Shown here: positions 40,038 to 49,850 of the stretch, piece by piece
How positions within the stretch are numbered: the stretch's first letter is position 1
Layout: every line of letters starts with the position of its first letter
Source of the DNA: Microbacterium lacticum
GTDB taxonomy: Bacteria; Actinomycetota; Actinomycetes; Actinomycetales; Microbacteriaceae
Assembly: GCF_006716815.1 (NCBI RefSeq)
Contig: NZ_VFPS01000006.1
Span: forward strand, 95,757-159,756
Length of the DNA stretch: 64,000 nucleotides
Reading direction: 5' to 3'
Translations under genes and position numbers: made by a program
Notes under the pieces: generated by a model
Databases searched by the model: none
What the model was told of the DNA's origin: nothing
Seen by the model: only the letters and a program-made list of their open reading frames with translations

Positions 40038-41222
40038 GTGGCGAGCCTCGACGATGTCGCCCGCGCCGCCGGAGTGTCCACGGCGACGGTCTCGCGTGCC
40101 CTGAGCGGACGCGGGCGCACGTCGGAGGCGACCCGGCAGAGGGTGCGGGCGGCGGCCGACGCGCTCGGCTACGTGGCATCCGCCACCGCATCGTCGCTCG
40201 CGTCGGGCCGCGCCGAGAACATCGGCGTGATCGTGCCCCTCATGGACCGGTGGTTCTTCGCGACGGTGCTCGACGGCATCGCCGCGCGGCTCGCGCAGCG
40301 CGGATACGACCTCACGCTGTACAACCTCACGGATGACCCGGCGCAGCGCCGCCGGCTGTTCGAGACCTCCCTGCGCCGCGGGCGCGTGGACGGCCTGATC
40401 GTGCTGTCGGTGGCGCTCACCGACGACGAGGTCGCGGCGCTCGAGACGCTCGACCTGCCGGTCGTGGGCCTCGGTGTGCCCCGCGGCGAGCTGCCCGCCC
40501 TGCGGGTCGACGACACCGCTGTGGGCCGCGCGGCCGCGGAGCACCTGCTGGCGCTCGGGCACCGCGAGATCGTCCACATCGGCCAGAGCGTCGGGGCGGG
40601 GGTCGCCGGTCGGGCGCCGGCGTTCGACATCCCGACCCGGCGGCGCGCCGGGTTCGAGGCGGCGATGGCCGCGGCAGGCGCCGCGGCCCGGTTCGTCGAG
40701 AGCGACTTCACCGTCGACGGCGCGCGCCGCGCGGCCGTCGCGCTGCTCCGCGGCGGTGGGGGCGGCGCGGCGGATGCTGGCACCGGCGCGGCTCGCCGCC
40801 CGACGGCGATCTTCGCGGCCTCGGACGAGATGGCCTACGGCGTGCTGACCGCGGCGCGCGACCTCGGACTGCGCGTGCCCGAAGACCTCTCCGTGATCGG
40901 CGTCGACGGCCACGACCTGGCGGAGCTGTTCGACCTGACGACGATCGACCAGTTCCCGCACGCCCAGGGCGAGCGAGCGGGTGACGCGATCCTCGCCGCC
41001 CTCGGCCGCCCCGCCGCGGGCGCCCCCGGCACGCCCGCGGGTCTCGCCACGCCCGCGGGTCTCGCCGCGCCCGCGGGTCTGGGCGCACCCGCGGGTCTCG
41101 ACGCACCCGGCGGTCTCGGCGCACCCGGCGGCAGCGAGTCACTCGACGGATCCGAGGTCGACGCATCCCTCCCCTTCGCCCTCGTCACCCGCGGCACCAC
41201 CGCCCCACCCCCTCGTTCCTGA
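40038..41222 (+). CDS. LacI-family transcriptional regulator
   Basis: 394 residues from GTG 40038. HTH ASLDDVARAAGVSTATVSRA at the N-terminus, hinge to about 60, then a periplasmic-binding-like sensor domain (NIGVIVPLMDRWFFATVLDG, ending SVIGVDGHDLAELFDLTTID). After DAILAALGRP, an insert of seven near-identical five-residue units (TPAGL, APAGL, APGGL) at about 330-364 precedes the normal C-terminal strand (LPFALVTRGTT). It probably represses the glucosidase until an alpha-glucoside binds. Confidence 0.93.
   Translation: MASLDDVARAAGVSTATVSRALSGRGRTSEATRQRVRAAADALGYVASATASSLASGRAENIGVIVPLMDRWFFATVLDGIAARLAQRGYDLTLYNLTDDPAQRRRLFETSLRRGRVDGLIVLSVALTDDEVAALETLDLPVVGLGVPRGELPALRVDDTAVGRAAAEHLLALGHREIVHIGQSVGAGVAGRAPAFDIPTRRRAGFEAAMAAAGAAARFVESDFTVDGARRAAVALLRGGGGGAADAGTGAARRPTAIFAASDEMAYGVLTAARDLGLRVPEDLSVIGVDGHDLAELFDLTTIDQFPHAQGERAGDAILAALGRPAAGAPGTPAGLATPAGLAAPAGLGAPAGLDAPGGLGAPGGSESLDGSEVDASLPFALVTRGTTAPPPRS
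41026..41130 (+). repeat. 15-bp tandem repeats inside the lacI-type gene
   Basis: Seven units of the form GCGGGTCTCG-CC-CNC encode the Ala/Pro-Gly-Leu pentapeptides. Units are multiples of three, so copy number can change without breaking the frame. Confidence 0.8.
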
Positions 41223-41231
41223 CCTCCCCCC

Positions 41232-41505
41232 GTTCACAACGTCGGAGATCCCGGACGCGCGAGCCCCCCGAACCGATTCGACCGGCCGTTCACGACCCGA
41301 ATCTCCGACGTTACGTACGCACGCCCGCCCAGCCCGCCCAGCCCGCCGCCCCCTCGGCCGGCGACGCCGAGGCACCCCACCCTGTCGCGCTCGCGGCCTC
41401 GGTGACCCCGCACGCCGGTTCACAACGTCGGAGAAACGGCGCGCGGGAGCCCCCGAAAGGACCACACAGCTGCCCCGCGGCCCGAATCTCCGACATTACG
41501 AACGC
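41232..41505. repeat. two copies of an intergenic hairpin repeat (REP-like)
   Basis: Copy 1 (41232-41320) and copy 2 (41417-41505) each start GTTCACAACGTCGGAGA and end near CCGAATCTCCGACRTTACG, so each folds on itself (AACGTCGGAGAT with ATCTCCGACGTT in copy 1). Interiors differ. The 41223-41650 gap holds no gene. Such elements are usually non-autonomous repeats found many times in a genome. Confidence 0.72.
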
Positions 41506-41650
41506 CCGCTCGCCCGGACTCCCGCCTGCCCGCCCGACCCCCTGCCGTCCGAACTCCCGTCCGCCCGGACTCCGGCCTGCCCTCCCGAACCCCCGCCCAG
41601 TCCGCAAACCCGCACAGGCCGAAAACAGCGCCGCCGGTTACAGTCGGAGG

Positions 41651-42865
41651 GTGAGCATCGACCTCGAGGCCCTGTACATCGACCTGCACCGCCACCCCGA
41701 ACTCTCGTTCCAGGAGACGCGCACGGCCGGCGTCATCGCGCGCGAACTCGGAGTCCTCGGGCTCGAGGTCGTCGAGGGGCTCGGCAAGACCGGCGTCGCG
41801 TCGGCGATCAGGAACGGCGACGGCCCGGTGGTCTGGCTGCGCGCCGACATGGACGCCCTCCCCGTCGAGGAGCAGACCGCCCTCGCCTACGCCTCCACGG
41901 CGCGGGGCATCGATCCCGCCGGCACCGACGTCCCCGTCATGCACGCGTGCGGGCACGACATGCACGTGACGGCGATGCTGGGCGCCCTCGAACGCCTCCT
42001 CGCCACGAAGGACGAATGGTCGGGCACCGTCGTCGCCGTCTTCCAGCCCGCCGAGGAGTACGGCGCCGGCGCGCAGGCGATGATCGCCGACGGCGTGCTC
42101 GACCGATTCCCGAAGCCCGACATCGTGCTCGGCCAGCACCTGACCCCGCTCCCGGCGGGCACGATCGGCGTGCGCCCGGGCACGCAGATGGCGGCGTCCG
42201 ACGGCCTGACCGTGCGCCTCCTCGGCCGCGGCGGACACGGCTCCCGCCCGCACGCGACGATCGACCCGGTCGTCATGGCCGCCGCCACCGTCATGCGCCT
42301 GCAAACCATCGTCTCGCGCGAGATCGACCCGCGCGAGATGGCGGTCGTGACCGTCGGCGCGATCCACGCGGGCCTGAAGAACAACATCATCCCCGCCGAG
42401 GCGACGCTCGAGCTGAGCCTCCGCTACCCCGACGACGACGCCCGCGCCGACGTGATGGCGCGGGTCGAACGCGTCGTGCGGGCCGAGGCCCAGGCATCCG
42501 GCGCGACCGAGGAGCCCGTCATCTCGACGCTCCACTCCCTGCCCCCGACGATCAACGACGGGGATGCCACGGCGCGCCTCGTCGCCGCGTGGGAACGTGC
42601 CTTCGGCGAGGGCAGCGTCGTCGACCCGGGCATGTTCACCGGCAGTGAGGACGTCTCGTGGTTCGCCCGCGAGGCGGGCGTGCCACTCGTCTACTGGTTC
42701 TGGGGCGGGGTCGACCCGGAGCGCTTCGCCGACGCGTACGCGCGCGGCGCGATCAACGAGGAGATCCCGACGAACCACTCGCCGTTCTTCGCGCCCGTCC
42801 TCCACCCGACGATCGAGCGCGGCGTCGACGCCCTCGTGGTGGCCGCGCGGGAGTTCCTCGCATGA
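41651..42865 (+). CDS. M20-family amidohydrolase (hippurate hydrolase/IAA-amino acid hydrolase type)
   Basis: 404 residues from GTG 41651 with GGAGG adjacent. Metal site: VWLRADMDALP (Asp), VMHACGHDMHVTAMLGA at 97-113, and FQPAEEYGAGA (Glu pair at 135-136). LRGRGGHGSRPH-like segment LLGRGGHGSRPHATIDP marks the dimerisation domain. Cleaves N-acyl or peptide bonds of amino acid conjugates; substrate unknown. The stop overlaps the next start (ATGA). Confidence 0.93.
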   Translation: MSIDLEALYIDLHRHPELSFQETRTAGVIARELGVLGLEVVEGLGKTGVASAIRNGDGPVVWLRADMDALPVEEQTALAYASTARGIDPAGTDVPVMHACGHDMHVTAMLGALERLLATKDEWSGTVVAVFQPAEEYGAGAQAMIADGVLDRFPKPDIVLGQHLTPLPAGTIGVRPGTQMAASDGLTVRLLGRGGHGSRPHATIDPVVMAAATVMRLQTIVSREIDPREMAVVTVGAIHAGLKNNIIPAEATLELSLRYPDDDARADVMARVERVVRAEAQASGATEEPVISTLHSLPPTINDGDATARLVAAWERAFGEGSVVDPGMFTGSEDVSWFAREAGVPLVYWFWGGVDPERFADAYARGAINEEIPTNHSPFFAPVLHPTIERGVDALVVAAREFLA

Positions 42866-43782
42866 GCTGGGCCGACCTCGGGCTGCCCGACGCCCCCGAG
42901 CCGAGCGGCAACGAGACGCCGGCGCCGCGTCCGCGCAAAGAGCCGAAACCCCCCAAGGAGCCGAAGCCGCCGCGCGAACCCAAGGAGCCGAAGCCGCCGA
43001 AGACTCCGAAGCCGCCGAAGCCGCCCCGCGAGTCGGGCGGACAGGGCGACGGCGAGGGTGGTTCGCGCACGCCGCTGATCCTCGGGATCGTCGCGGGTGT
43101 GCTGCTGGTCGCCGTCGTCGTGACGCTCGGGTTCGCCCTGACCCGCGGCTCGTCGACCGCCTCCCCCGCAGACACGCCGTCGAGCGATGCGTCGACGGCC
43201 GCGCCCACCGCTCAGCCGTCGCCGAGCCCCTCGGCATCCTCCGACGCGGTCGGCGTTCCGGTCGCGCTGAAGTTCGGCGGCACGGGTTTCACCCTCGTCG
43301 ACAAGAACGCCAAGACGGTCTTCTCCTACGAGTGGCGCGACAAGGCCGCCGACGCGGTCACGGAGCTCACCGCGGCGTTCGGCGCGGCACCGACGCAGCG
43401 CGTCGAGCCGGGCGACGGCAGCAGCTACCCCGACTACACGGTGTACCAGTGGGAGGGCTTCCTGCTCTACGACATGGTCGACGGCACGGGCGGCGCGCAG
43501 CGCGCGACGTTCACCCAGCCGTCGTACGCCACCTTCTCGCGCAACGAAGTCGGCCCGATCTCGATGACCGCCGAGCACGGACTGAAGATCGGCTCGCCGG
43601 TGACGGCGGTGCGCGCCGCCGGGCCGAGCCAGGACGTTCCGCGCGGCAACGTCGGCTCGATCCGGTTCATCTTCGACCAGTCGCGCTCGTCGGTCGGCCC
43701 GCCCGTGCAGTACAGCATGATCGCCGACACCGACGGCTCCACGGTCACCGCCGTGCTCTACTACTTCGCCGCCGGCGGCTGA
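42862..43782 (+). CDS. membrane-anchored protein with Pro/Lys-rich cytosolic head
   Basis: 306 residues from ATG 42862. Residues 15-60 are PKPPREPKEP-type repeats, one membrane helix follows at about 74-95 (ILGIVAGVLLVAVVVTLGFA), then a Ser/Thr/Pro linker and an external domain of about 180 residues (ALKFGGTGFTLVDKNAKTVF). No named family. The repeat head resembles linkers of actinobacterial wall proteins. Confidence 0.8.
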   Translation: MSWADLGLPDAPEPSGNETPAPRPRKEPKPPKEPKPPREPKEPKPPKTPKPPKPPRESGGQGDGEGGSRTPLILGIVAGVLLVAVVVTLGFALTRGSSTASPADTPSSDASTAAPTAQPSPSPSASSDAVGVPVALKFGGTGFTLVDKNAKTVFSYEWRDKAADAVTELTAAFGAAPTQRVEPGDGSSYPDYTVYQWEGFLLYDMVDGTGGAQRATFTQPSYATFSRNEVGPISMTAEHGLKIGSPVTAVRAAGPSQDVPRGNVGSIRFIFDQSRSSVGPPVQYSMIADTDGSTVTAVLYYFAAGG

Positions 43783-43826
43783 TCGCGGGCCGGACACAAG
43801 CGCACTCCCGCAAGCCCCGCCTACGC

Positions 43827-44867
43827 CTACGCCTCCGCCCGGGCGTCGGTGACGTCCCGGCCCGTGACGAGGCCGGGCAGGCCGCGGCCCTGCCGCGTCG
43901 ACAGCGCGGCGATGACGGATGCCACGGCGAACGCCGTCGCGCTGACCGACCACGGCGCGGGCAGCAGCGACAGCAGCAGATACCCGCCGATCCCCGCCAG
44001 GAAGCGCAGCGGACGGGCGAGCGCCTCGGGCAGCGGTCCGCCCCGGTACCGCAGCTCGACGGCGAGGTCGCCGACCGTCCGCCCCGTCGCGAGCGTCACG
44101 ATCGCCCACAGCGCGATCGGCACGGCGCTCGACACCGCCCGCGCGAGCGATCCGTCGAGCACCGCGTCGTGATCGCGCGCCACGTACTCGAGCACGACCT
44201 GCACGCCGATCCCCATCACCCCGGCGACGAGCACGGTGCCGAGCCAGTCGCACAGCATCGCCAGCAGCCGCCGCCCGCGCGTGACGGGGCGCGGCCGGCG
44301 GGCGGCATCCGTCACCGCGCTGCCGCGCAGCCGCCGCGGCACGACGAGCGCGAGCGCCGATCCGAGCACCGCGCCGAGCGTGTTCATGAGCAGGTCGTCG
44401 ACGTCGAACACGCGGTAGGCGCACGGGTAGATCCCCCACACCCCGGTCAGTTGCGTCGTCTCGATCACGAGCGAGACCCCGAATCCGACGAGAAGGGCGG
44501 TGAGGATGCCTCTGCCGCCGAGCACCCGCAGGAAGAAGCCGAGCGGCAGGAAGAGCAGCACGTTGAGCGCCAGCTGCAGCACCGCGAAATCGGTCACGCT
44601 GCGCGCCGCGCGCAGATCGTCGACGAACGCGAACACGTCGAGGTTCACCCCGGCGCAGGCATAGAAAGCGGCGTCCGGAAGGGGCAGCAGTGTGTACGTC
44701 CAGATCGCCAGGAAGTGGACGAGCGCCGCCGCCCACAGCGCCGACCGGCCGAGCGTGAGGCGCCCGCGACGGCGGTAGCTGACGGCCACGAACGGCACGA
44801 ACAGGGCCGTGCCGACGAGCACGCCGAGCCCGATCGCGATCGCCGCCGAATACACCTCGTTGCCCAT
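43827..44867 (-). CDS. VanZ-RDD fusion membrane protein
   Basis: 346 residues from ATG 44867. VanZ domain in the first half (LNVLLFLPLGFFLRVLGGRG, then SLVIETTQLTG, then DVDDLLMNTLGAVLG). RDD domain in the second half (RLLAMLCDWLGTVLVAGVMG, then LATGRTVGDLAVELRYRGGP). About ten helices. VanZ-like proteins affect sensitivity to glycopeptides in some bacteria; the fusion is common in Microbacteriaceae-type genomes. Role here unknown. Confidence 0.88.
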   Translation of the reverse strand: MGNEVYSAAIAIGLGVLVGTALFVPFVAVSYRRRGRLTLGRSALWAAALVHFLAIWTYTLLPLPDAAFYACAGVNLDVFAFVDDLRAARSVTDFAVLQLALNVLLFLPLGFFLRVLGGRGILTALLVGFGVSLVIETTQLTGVWGIYPCAYRVFDVDDLLMNTLGAVLGSALALVVPRRLRGSAVTDAARRPRPVTRGRRLLAMLCDWLGTVLVAGVMGIGVQVVLEYVARDHDAVLDGSLARAVSSAVPIALWAIVTLATGRTVGDLAVELRYRGGPLPEALARPLRFLAGIGGYLLLSLLPAPWSVSATAFAVASVIAALSTRQGRGLPGLVTGRDVTDARAEA

Positions 44868-44917
44868 CCCCCGATACTTCCAGGTCGCCGGATTGCGCAC
44901 GCGCGCCGGGGCGCGTA

Positions 44918-46993
44918 ATGTCGCCCGCCGTGACCGATGAAAACCGCGGGGATGACAGGGCGGGGGCCGACGAGACCCCCATCGCCAAACGCATCCTCAT
45001 CGGCGAGCCGCTGACGAGTGAAGAACTCGAGGGCCAGCTGCTCCCGAAGAAGATGGCGTTGCCGATCTTCGCCTCAGACGCGCTCTCGTCGGTCGCCTAC
45101 GCGCCGCAGGAACTCCTCATGATCCTGCTCATCGGCGGCACGGCGTTCCTGGCGTTTACCCCGTGGGTCGCGGCGGCGGTCGTCGCGCTCCTCATCGTGG
45201 TCGTGCTGAGCTACCGCCAGCTCATCAAGGCGTACCCCTCCGGCGGCGGGGACTACGAGGTCGCGCGCACGAACCTCGGTGAGAAGACCGGCGTCGTCGT
45301 CGCGGCGGCGCTGCTCGTCGACTACATCCTGACGGTCGCCGTGTCGGTGGCATCCGGCGTCGACAACATCATCTCGGCCCTCCCCGGCCTCGACCCGTGG
45401 CGGGTCGAGCTCGCCGTCGGGTTCGTGGTGCTGATCATCCTCGTGAACCTGCGGGGCGTGCGCGAGGCATCCACCGCCTTCGCGATCCCCACGTACGTCT
45501 TCATCGGCTCGGTGCTCGTCATGATCGTGGTCGGGCTCATCCGGTGGGCGCTGGGCGATCCGCCCATCGCCGACAGCGCCCAGTTCGCCGTGCAGGCCGA
45601 AGACCTGAGCCAGGCCGCGACCATCCTGCTGATCCTGCGCGCGTTCTCGAGTGGATGCTCCGCGCTCACCGGCGTCGAGGCGGTCGCCAACGGCGTGCCC
45701 GCCTTCCGCAACCCCAAGGTGCGCAACGCCCAGACGACCCTCGTGCTGATGGGCTCGATCGCGATCCTGATGTTCGCCGGGCTCACCGTGCTCGCCCTGA
45801 TCTCGGGGGTGCACTACGCCGAGAACCCCTGCCACCTCATCGGGTTCGACTGCACGGCGGCGGTGCAGCCGAGCCTCATGGCGCAGGTCGCCGCGGCCAC
45901 GTTCGGCAGCGGCAGCATCCTCTTCTACGTCGTGCAGGCCGCGACCGCCTGCGTGCTGCTGCTGGCCGCCAACACCGCGTTCAACGGGTTCCCGCTGCTC
46001 GGTTCGGTGCTCGCCCGCGACGGCTACGCCCCGAAGGCGCTGAACACCCGCGGCGACCGCCTCGTCTACTCGAACGGCATGATCATCCTCGGCCTTGCCG
46101 CGGTGCTCGTGCTGATCCTCTTCCAGGCGAAGCTCACGACCCTCATCCAGCTCTACATCATCGGCGTGTTCGTGTCGTTCTCGCTCGGCCAGATCGGCAT
46201 GGTCCGGCACTGGCGGCGCGAGCTGCGGCTGCTGGCGCGCGGCACGTCGAGCACCGCCGTCGCCGCGCGACGCGAGGCGTGGTCGGGCCTGTTCATCAAC
46301 ACGCTCGGGGCGACCTTCACCGTCGTCGTGCTCGTCATCGTGACGATTACGAAGTTCACGCACGGGGCGTGGCTGGTCTTCCTCGCGATCCCGGTGCTGT
46401 CGTTCCTCCTGGTGGGCGTGCACCGCTACTACCGCGACGTCGAGCACGAGATCACGATGGATGACGATGTGCACTTCGGCGCCACCGGCGATGTGGCGAT
46501 CGTGCTCGTCGGCAAGCTGCAGAAGCCGGTCGCGAAGGCCCTCGACTACGCCCTCGCCGCCAAGCACGACAAGACCCTCGCCGTGCACATCGCCGTCACC
46601 GCCGACGACGCCCGCGACGTGCAGGAGGAGTGGCAGTTCCACCACATGCCGGTGCCGCTGCTCGTGATCGAGTCGCCGTACCGGCAGTACGCGGCGCCGC
46701 TCGCCCAGTTCATCACCGAGTACCGCAAGAAGCACGGATCGTCGGTGGTCACCGTCTACTTGCCGCGGTACATCGTCGGGCACTGGTGGGAGAGCCTGCT
46801 GCACAACCGTCGCGCGCGACGCATCGCGCAGCAGCTGATGATGGTGCACGGCGTGCAGATCACGCTCGTGCCCTGGATGCTCGACTCGTCGGAGCTCATC
46901 TACGGCCGCCGCTCGCGGCCGCTGCCGGGCGACGACCGCGCCGGGCGGATCACCTCGTACGGCCTCGTCGCCCACACCGACGACGAACCGTAA
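44918..46993 (+). CDS. APC-superfamily transporter, KimA-like potassium importer
   Basis: 691 residues. About 12 helices from SDALSSVAYAPQELLMILLI (60-80), with the unwound stretch AYPSGGGDYEVARTNLGEKT that matches KimA/YdaO-type K+/H+ symporters. A cytosolic C-terminal domain of about 170 residues (VAIVLVGKLQKPVAKALDYA) resembles the USP-like domain of KimA that senses c-di-AMP. K+ is likely but an amino acid substrate cannot be excluded. Divergent from the VanZ-RDD gene. Confidence 0.85.
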   Translation: MSPAVTDENRGDDRAGADETPIAKRILIGEPLTSEELEGQLLPKKMALPIFASDALSSVAYAPQELLMILLIGGTAFLAFTPWVAAAVVALLIVVVLSYRQLIKAYPSGGGDYEVARTNLGEKTGVVVAAALLVDYILTVAVSVASGVDNIISALPGLDPWRVELAVGFVVLIILVNLRGVREASTAFAIPTYVFIGSVLVMIVVGLIRWALGDPPIADSAQFAVQAEDLSQAATILLILRAFSSGCSALTGVEAVANGVPAFRNPKVRNAQTTLVLMGSIAILMFAGLTVLALISGVHYAENPCHLIGFDCTAAVQPSLMAQVAAATFGSGSILFYVVQAATACVLLLAANTAFNGFPLLGSVLARDGYAPKALNTRGDRLVYSNGMIILGLAAVLVLILFQAKLTTLIQLYIIGVFVSFSLGQIGMVRHWRRELRLLARGTSSTAVAARREAWSGLFINTLGATFTVVVLVIVTITKFTHGAWLVFLAIPVLSFLLVGVHRYYRDVEHEITMDDDVHFGATGDVAIVLVGKLQKPVAKALDYALAAKHDKTLAVHIAVTADDARDVQEEWQFHHMPVPLLVIESPYRQYAAPLAQFITEYRKKHGSSVVTVYLPRYIVGHWWESLLHNRRARRIAQQLMMVHGVQITLVPWMLDSSELIYGRRSRPLPGDDRAGRITSYGLVAHTDDEP

Positions 46994-47034
46994 CCCGGCC
47001 GGCGCGGCTCACGACGCGTCGCGGAGAGCCCCCC

Positions 47035-48003
47035 TCACGACGCGGCGGTCAGCAGCAGCTCCTCACGGCGGCGGGCGAGCGCGGCGAGCCGCTCCGCCGT
47101 CTCGAGGCGCCGGTTCGCGAGGGCGACGTCGAGCTCGCTGAGGCGCACCTGCAGCGTGACCGCCTGCTCGCGTGCCTGCGCGATGCGCTCCCGCACCATC
47201 CAGTCGGCGAACACGTTGTCGAAGAGCACGTCGAACACGCCGAGGGTGTCGGAGATCTCGACGCCCTGCACCGGCGAGACGCCGACGTCGGCGAGCTCGA
47301 TCCGCAGGCGCTCGAGGGCGCGGTTCACCCGCGCGAAGGCATCCGCCGACTCCTCGATGCGACTGTGCTTCATCAGGTCGGCGAGCATCCCTCCGCCGAA
47401 GAACGTGTCGTAGGTCGACCAGCCGCCCGCGCTCTGCAGACGGGTGCGCGCCTCCTCGAGGGCGCTCATCGCGGCGCGGAGCGCGGCGACGGCCTCATCG
47501 ACCTCCCGCAGGTCGGAACGCGCGCGGCCGATGTCGGCCGCGACGATGCGCAGGTCGGATGCCACGGTGCCGAGGCTGTCTCCCGCCGCCCCCGCGGTCA
47601 CGATCCGCTCGTACTCGGCGAGCGCCCCCGCGTACCGCTCCTCCACGTCGCCGAGCTCGGCGCGCTGGGCGCTCACCCGACGGAGCTCCGCGCCCGCCTG
47701 CGCGAGACGTGCCTCGGCGCCGGCGACGGCGAGCGCCGCGGCGTCGCGCTCGGCACGCTCGCGGGCCGCCTGCTCCGGGGCATCCCCGCGGAGGGTCGCC
47801 CACAGGCGTGCCGCCGAGATCCCCTCGATGCGCCGGACGTCGGCCTCCTCCACGCGAAGGCGCTCCTGCAGCTCATCGCGCTCGGCCCGGCGGGCGTCGA
47901 CGAGAGTGCGGGCCGCGTCGACGCGGGCCCCGAGGTGTTGGTGCGCGGAGCGGTCTTCGGCGGCGCGGCGGAGGATCTCGACGGCGGCGTCAGCATCGGT
48001 CAT
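47035..48003 (-). CDS. coiled-coil protein
   Basis: 322 residues, almost entirely helical with heptads (LGARVDAARTLVDARRAERD, REQAVTLQVRLSELDVALAN). A short central break (GGWSTYDTFFGGGMLADLMK) probably marks the turn between two helical arms. No membrane helix. No family recognised. Divergent from sufS. Confidence 0.8.
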   Translation of the reverse strand: MTDADAAVEILRRAAEDRSAHQHLGARVDAARTLVDARRAERDELQERLRVEEADVRRIEGISAARLWATLRGDAPEQAARERAERDAAALAVAGAEARLAQAGAELRRVSAQRAELGDVEERYAGALAEYERIVTAGAAGDSLGTVASDLRIVAADIGRARSDLREVDEAVAALRAAMSALEEARTRLQSAGGWSTYDTFFGGGMLADLMKHSRIEESADAFARVNRALERLRIELADVGVSPVQGVEISDTLGVFDVLFDNVFADWMVRERIAQAREQAVTLQVRLSELDVALANRRLETAERLAALARRREELLLTAAS

Positions 48004-48093
48004 GCCCCCAGCGTGCCACGGCAGGCCGCCCTACTCCCCCGCACCCCTCACCCCCACGGCGCCGGGCACGCGGGCGGGGCGTAGCCTAGACGG

Positions 48094-49395
48094 GTGAGTT
48101 CCTCGACCCCTCAGACCGTCGCGTCCGCCGTCGACCCGCTCGACGCGACCCGGCTGCGCGAGGACTTCCCGATCCTCTCCGAAGAGGTGAACGGCCACCG
48201 TCTCGTCTACCTCGACTCCGCCGCGACCAGCCAGCGCCCGCTCGCGGTGCTCGACGCCGAGCGCGAGTTCCTCACGCACGCGAACGCGGCTGTGCACCGC
48301 GGCGCGCACACGCTCGCCGCCGAGGCGACAGACCTGTTCGAAGACGCCCGCGCGACGGTCGCCGGCTTCGTCGGCGCGGAGGCCGAGCAGCTCGTCTGGA
48401 CGAGCGGCGCCACGATGGGCCTCAACCTCGTCGCCTACTCGATCGGCAACGCGTCGGTCGGGCGCGGCGCACCGGCATCCGCGGGTCTGGCCCTCCGCCC
48501 CGGCGACGAGATCGTCACGACGGCCATCGAGCACCACGCCAACCTCCTCCCGTGGCAGGAGCTCGCCGCGCGCACCGGCGCGGTGCTGCGACACATCCCC
48601 GCCCGGGACGACGGCACCCTCGACCTCGACGCCGCGTCGGAGATCATCGGCGAGCGCACCCGCATCGTCGCGTTCACGCACGTCTCGAACGTGCTCGGCA
48701 TCGTCAACCCGGTCGACGAGCTCATCGCGCTCGCCCGGCGCGTCGGCGCGCTGACGGTGATGGATGCCTGCCAGTCGGCCCCGCACCTCCCGCTCGACCT
48801 CCCCGCGCTCGGCGTCGACCTCGCCGTCTTCAGCGGCCACAAGATGCTCGGGCCCTACGGCGTCGGCGGCCTCTACGGACGCGCCGAGGTACTCGAGGCG
48901 ATGCCCCCGTTCCTCACCGGCGGCTCGATGATCACGACCGTGACCCTCGATCACGCCGAGTACCTGGCCCCGCCGCAGCGGTTCGAGGCCGGCACTCAGC
49001 CGATCGGCCCGGCGATCGGCCTGGCCGCCGCGGTCCGCTACCTCGACGGGGTCGGTCTCGACCGCATCCACGCGCACGAGACGATGCTCGCCGAGCGCAT
49101 GCGCGCCGGGCTCGTAGAGATCCCGGGAATCCGCCTCCTCGGCGATGCGGAGGGCGCCGAACGGGTCGGCCTCTGGTCGTTCGACGTCGACGGCGTGCAC
49201 GCGCACGACGCAGGCCAGTTCCTCGACGCGCGCGGCGTCGCCGTGCGGGTCGGCCACCACTGCGCCGCCCCGCTGCACAGCCGCTTCGGCATCACCGCCT
49301 CGGTGCGCGCCTCGACCGCCCTCTACAACACCGCCGATGACGTGGATGTCTTCCTCGATGCCGTCAGCGGCATCCGTCCCTATTTCGGAGTCTGA
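48094..49395 (+). CDS. sufS: cysteine desulfurase SufS
   Basis: 433 residues from GTG 48094. PLP lysine K250 in FSGHKMLGPYGVGGL, and catalytic C390 in VGHHCAAPL, with the RVGHHCA loop of class II SufS enzymes. Supplies persulfide sulfur for Fe-S clusters. SufU follows after 2 bp and is its transfer partner in Gram-positives. The rest of the suf operon (sufBCD) is not in this window. Confidence 0.96.
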   Translation: MSSSTPQTVASAVDPLDATRLREDFPILSEEVNGHRLVYLDSAATSQRPLAVLDAEREFLTHANAAVHRGAHTLAAEATDLFEDARATVAGFVGAEAEQLVWTSGATMGLNLVAYSIGNASVGRGAPASAGLALRPGDEIVTTAIEHHANLLPWQELAARTGAVLRHIPARDDGTLDLDAASEIIGERTRIVAFTHVSNVLGIVNPVDELIALARRVGALTVMDACQSAPHLPLDLPALGVDLAVFSGHKMLGPYGVGGLYGRAEVLEAMPPFLTGGSMITTVTLDHAEYLAPPQRFEAGTQPIGPAIGLAAAVRYLDGVGLDRIHAHETMLAERMRAGLVEIPGIRLLGDAEGAERVGLWSFDVDGVHAHDAGQFLDARGVAVRVGHHCAAPLHSRFGITASVRASTALYNTADDVDVFLDAVSGIRPYFGV

Positions 49396-49397
49396 CC

Positions 49398-49850
49398 ATG
49401 AACGAGCTCGACGCGCTCTATCGCGAACTGATCCTCGACCATTCGAAGCACCCGCAGCACTTCGGGCTGAGCACCGCGGAGGACGCGGCCGGCACGACCG
49501 GCGAGTCGTACCAGAAGAACCCGGTGTGCGGCGATGAGATCACCCTGCGCGCCCACGTCGACGGCGAGACCATCACCGGCGTCGCGTGGGAGGGTCGCGG
49601 ATGCTCGATCTCGCAGGCCTCGGCATCCATGCTCTCCGACCTCGTGGCCGAGGAGGGCATCAGCCGCGCCGACGCCGTGACGCTCGTCGAGGGCTTCCGC
49701 GAGGCGCTGCGCTCGCGCGGCAAGATCGAGCTCGACGAAGACGTCTACGGCGACGCCGCCGCCCTGTCCGGCGTCTCGAAGTTCTCGGCACGGGTGAAGT
49801 GCGCCATGCTCGCGTGGGTCGCCCTCGAAGACGCGATCGCCAAGGCATGA
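49398..49850 (+). CDS. sufU: zinc-dependent sulfurtransferase SufU
   Basis: 150 residues. C44 (NPVCGDEI), C69 (GRGCSIS) and C135 (RVKCAMLAW) plus the Asp in the CGDE motif are the zinc ligands and sulfur acceptor. The insertion typical of SufU versus IscU (about 100-125) is present. Accepts sulfur from SufS. Overlaps the next gene (ATGA). Confidence 0.96.
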   Translation: MNELDALYRELILDHSKHPQHFGLSTAEDAAGTTGESYQKNPVCGDEITLRAHVDGETITGVAWEGRGCSISQASASMLSDLVAEEGISRADAVTLVEGFREALRSRGKIELDEDVYGDAAALSGVSKFSARVKCAMLAWVALEDAIAKA

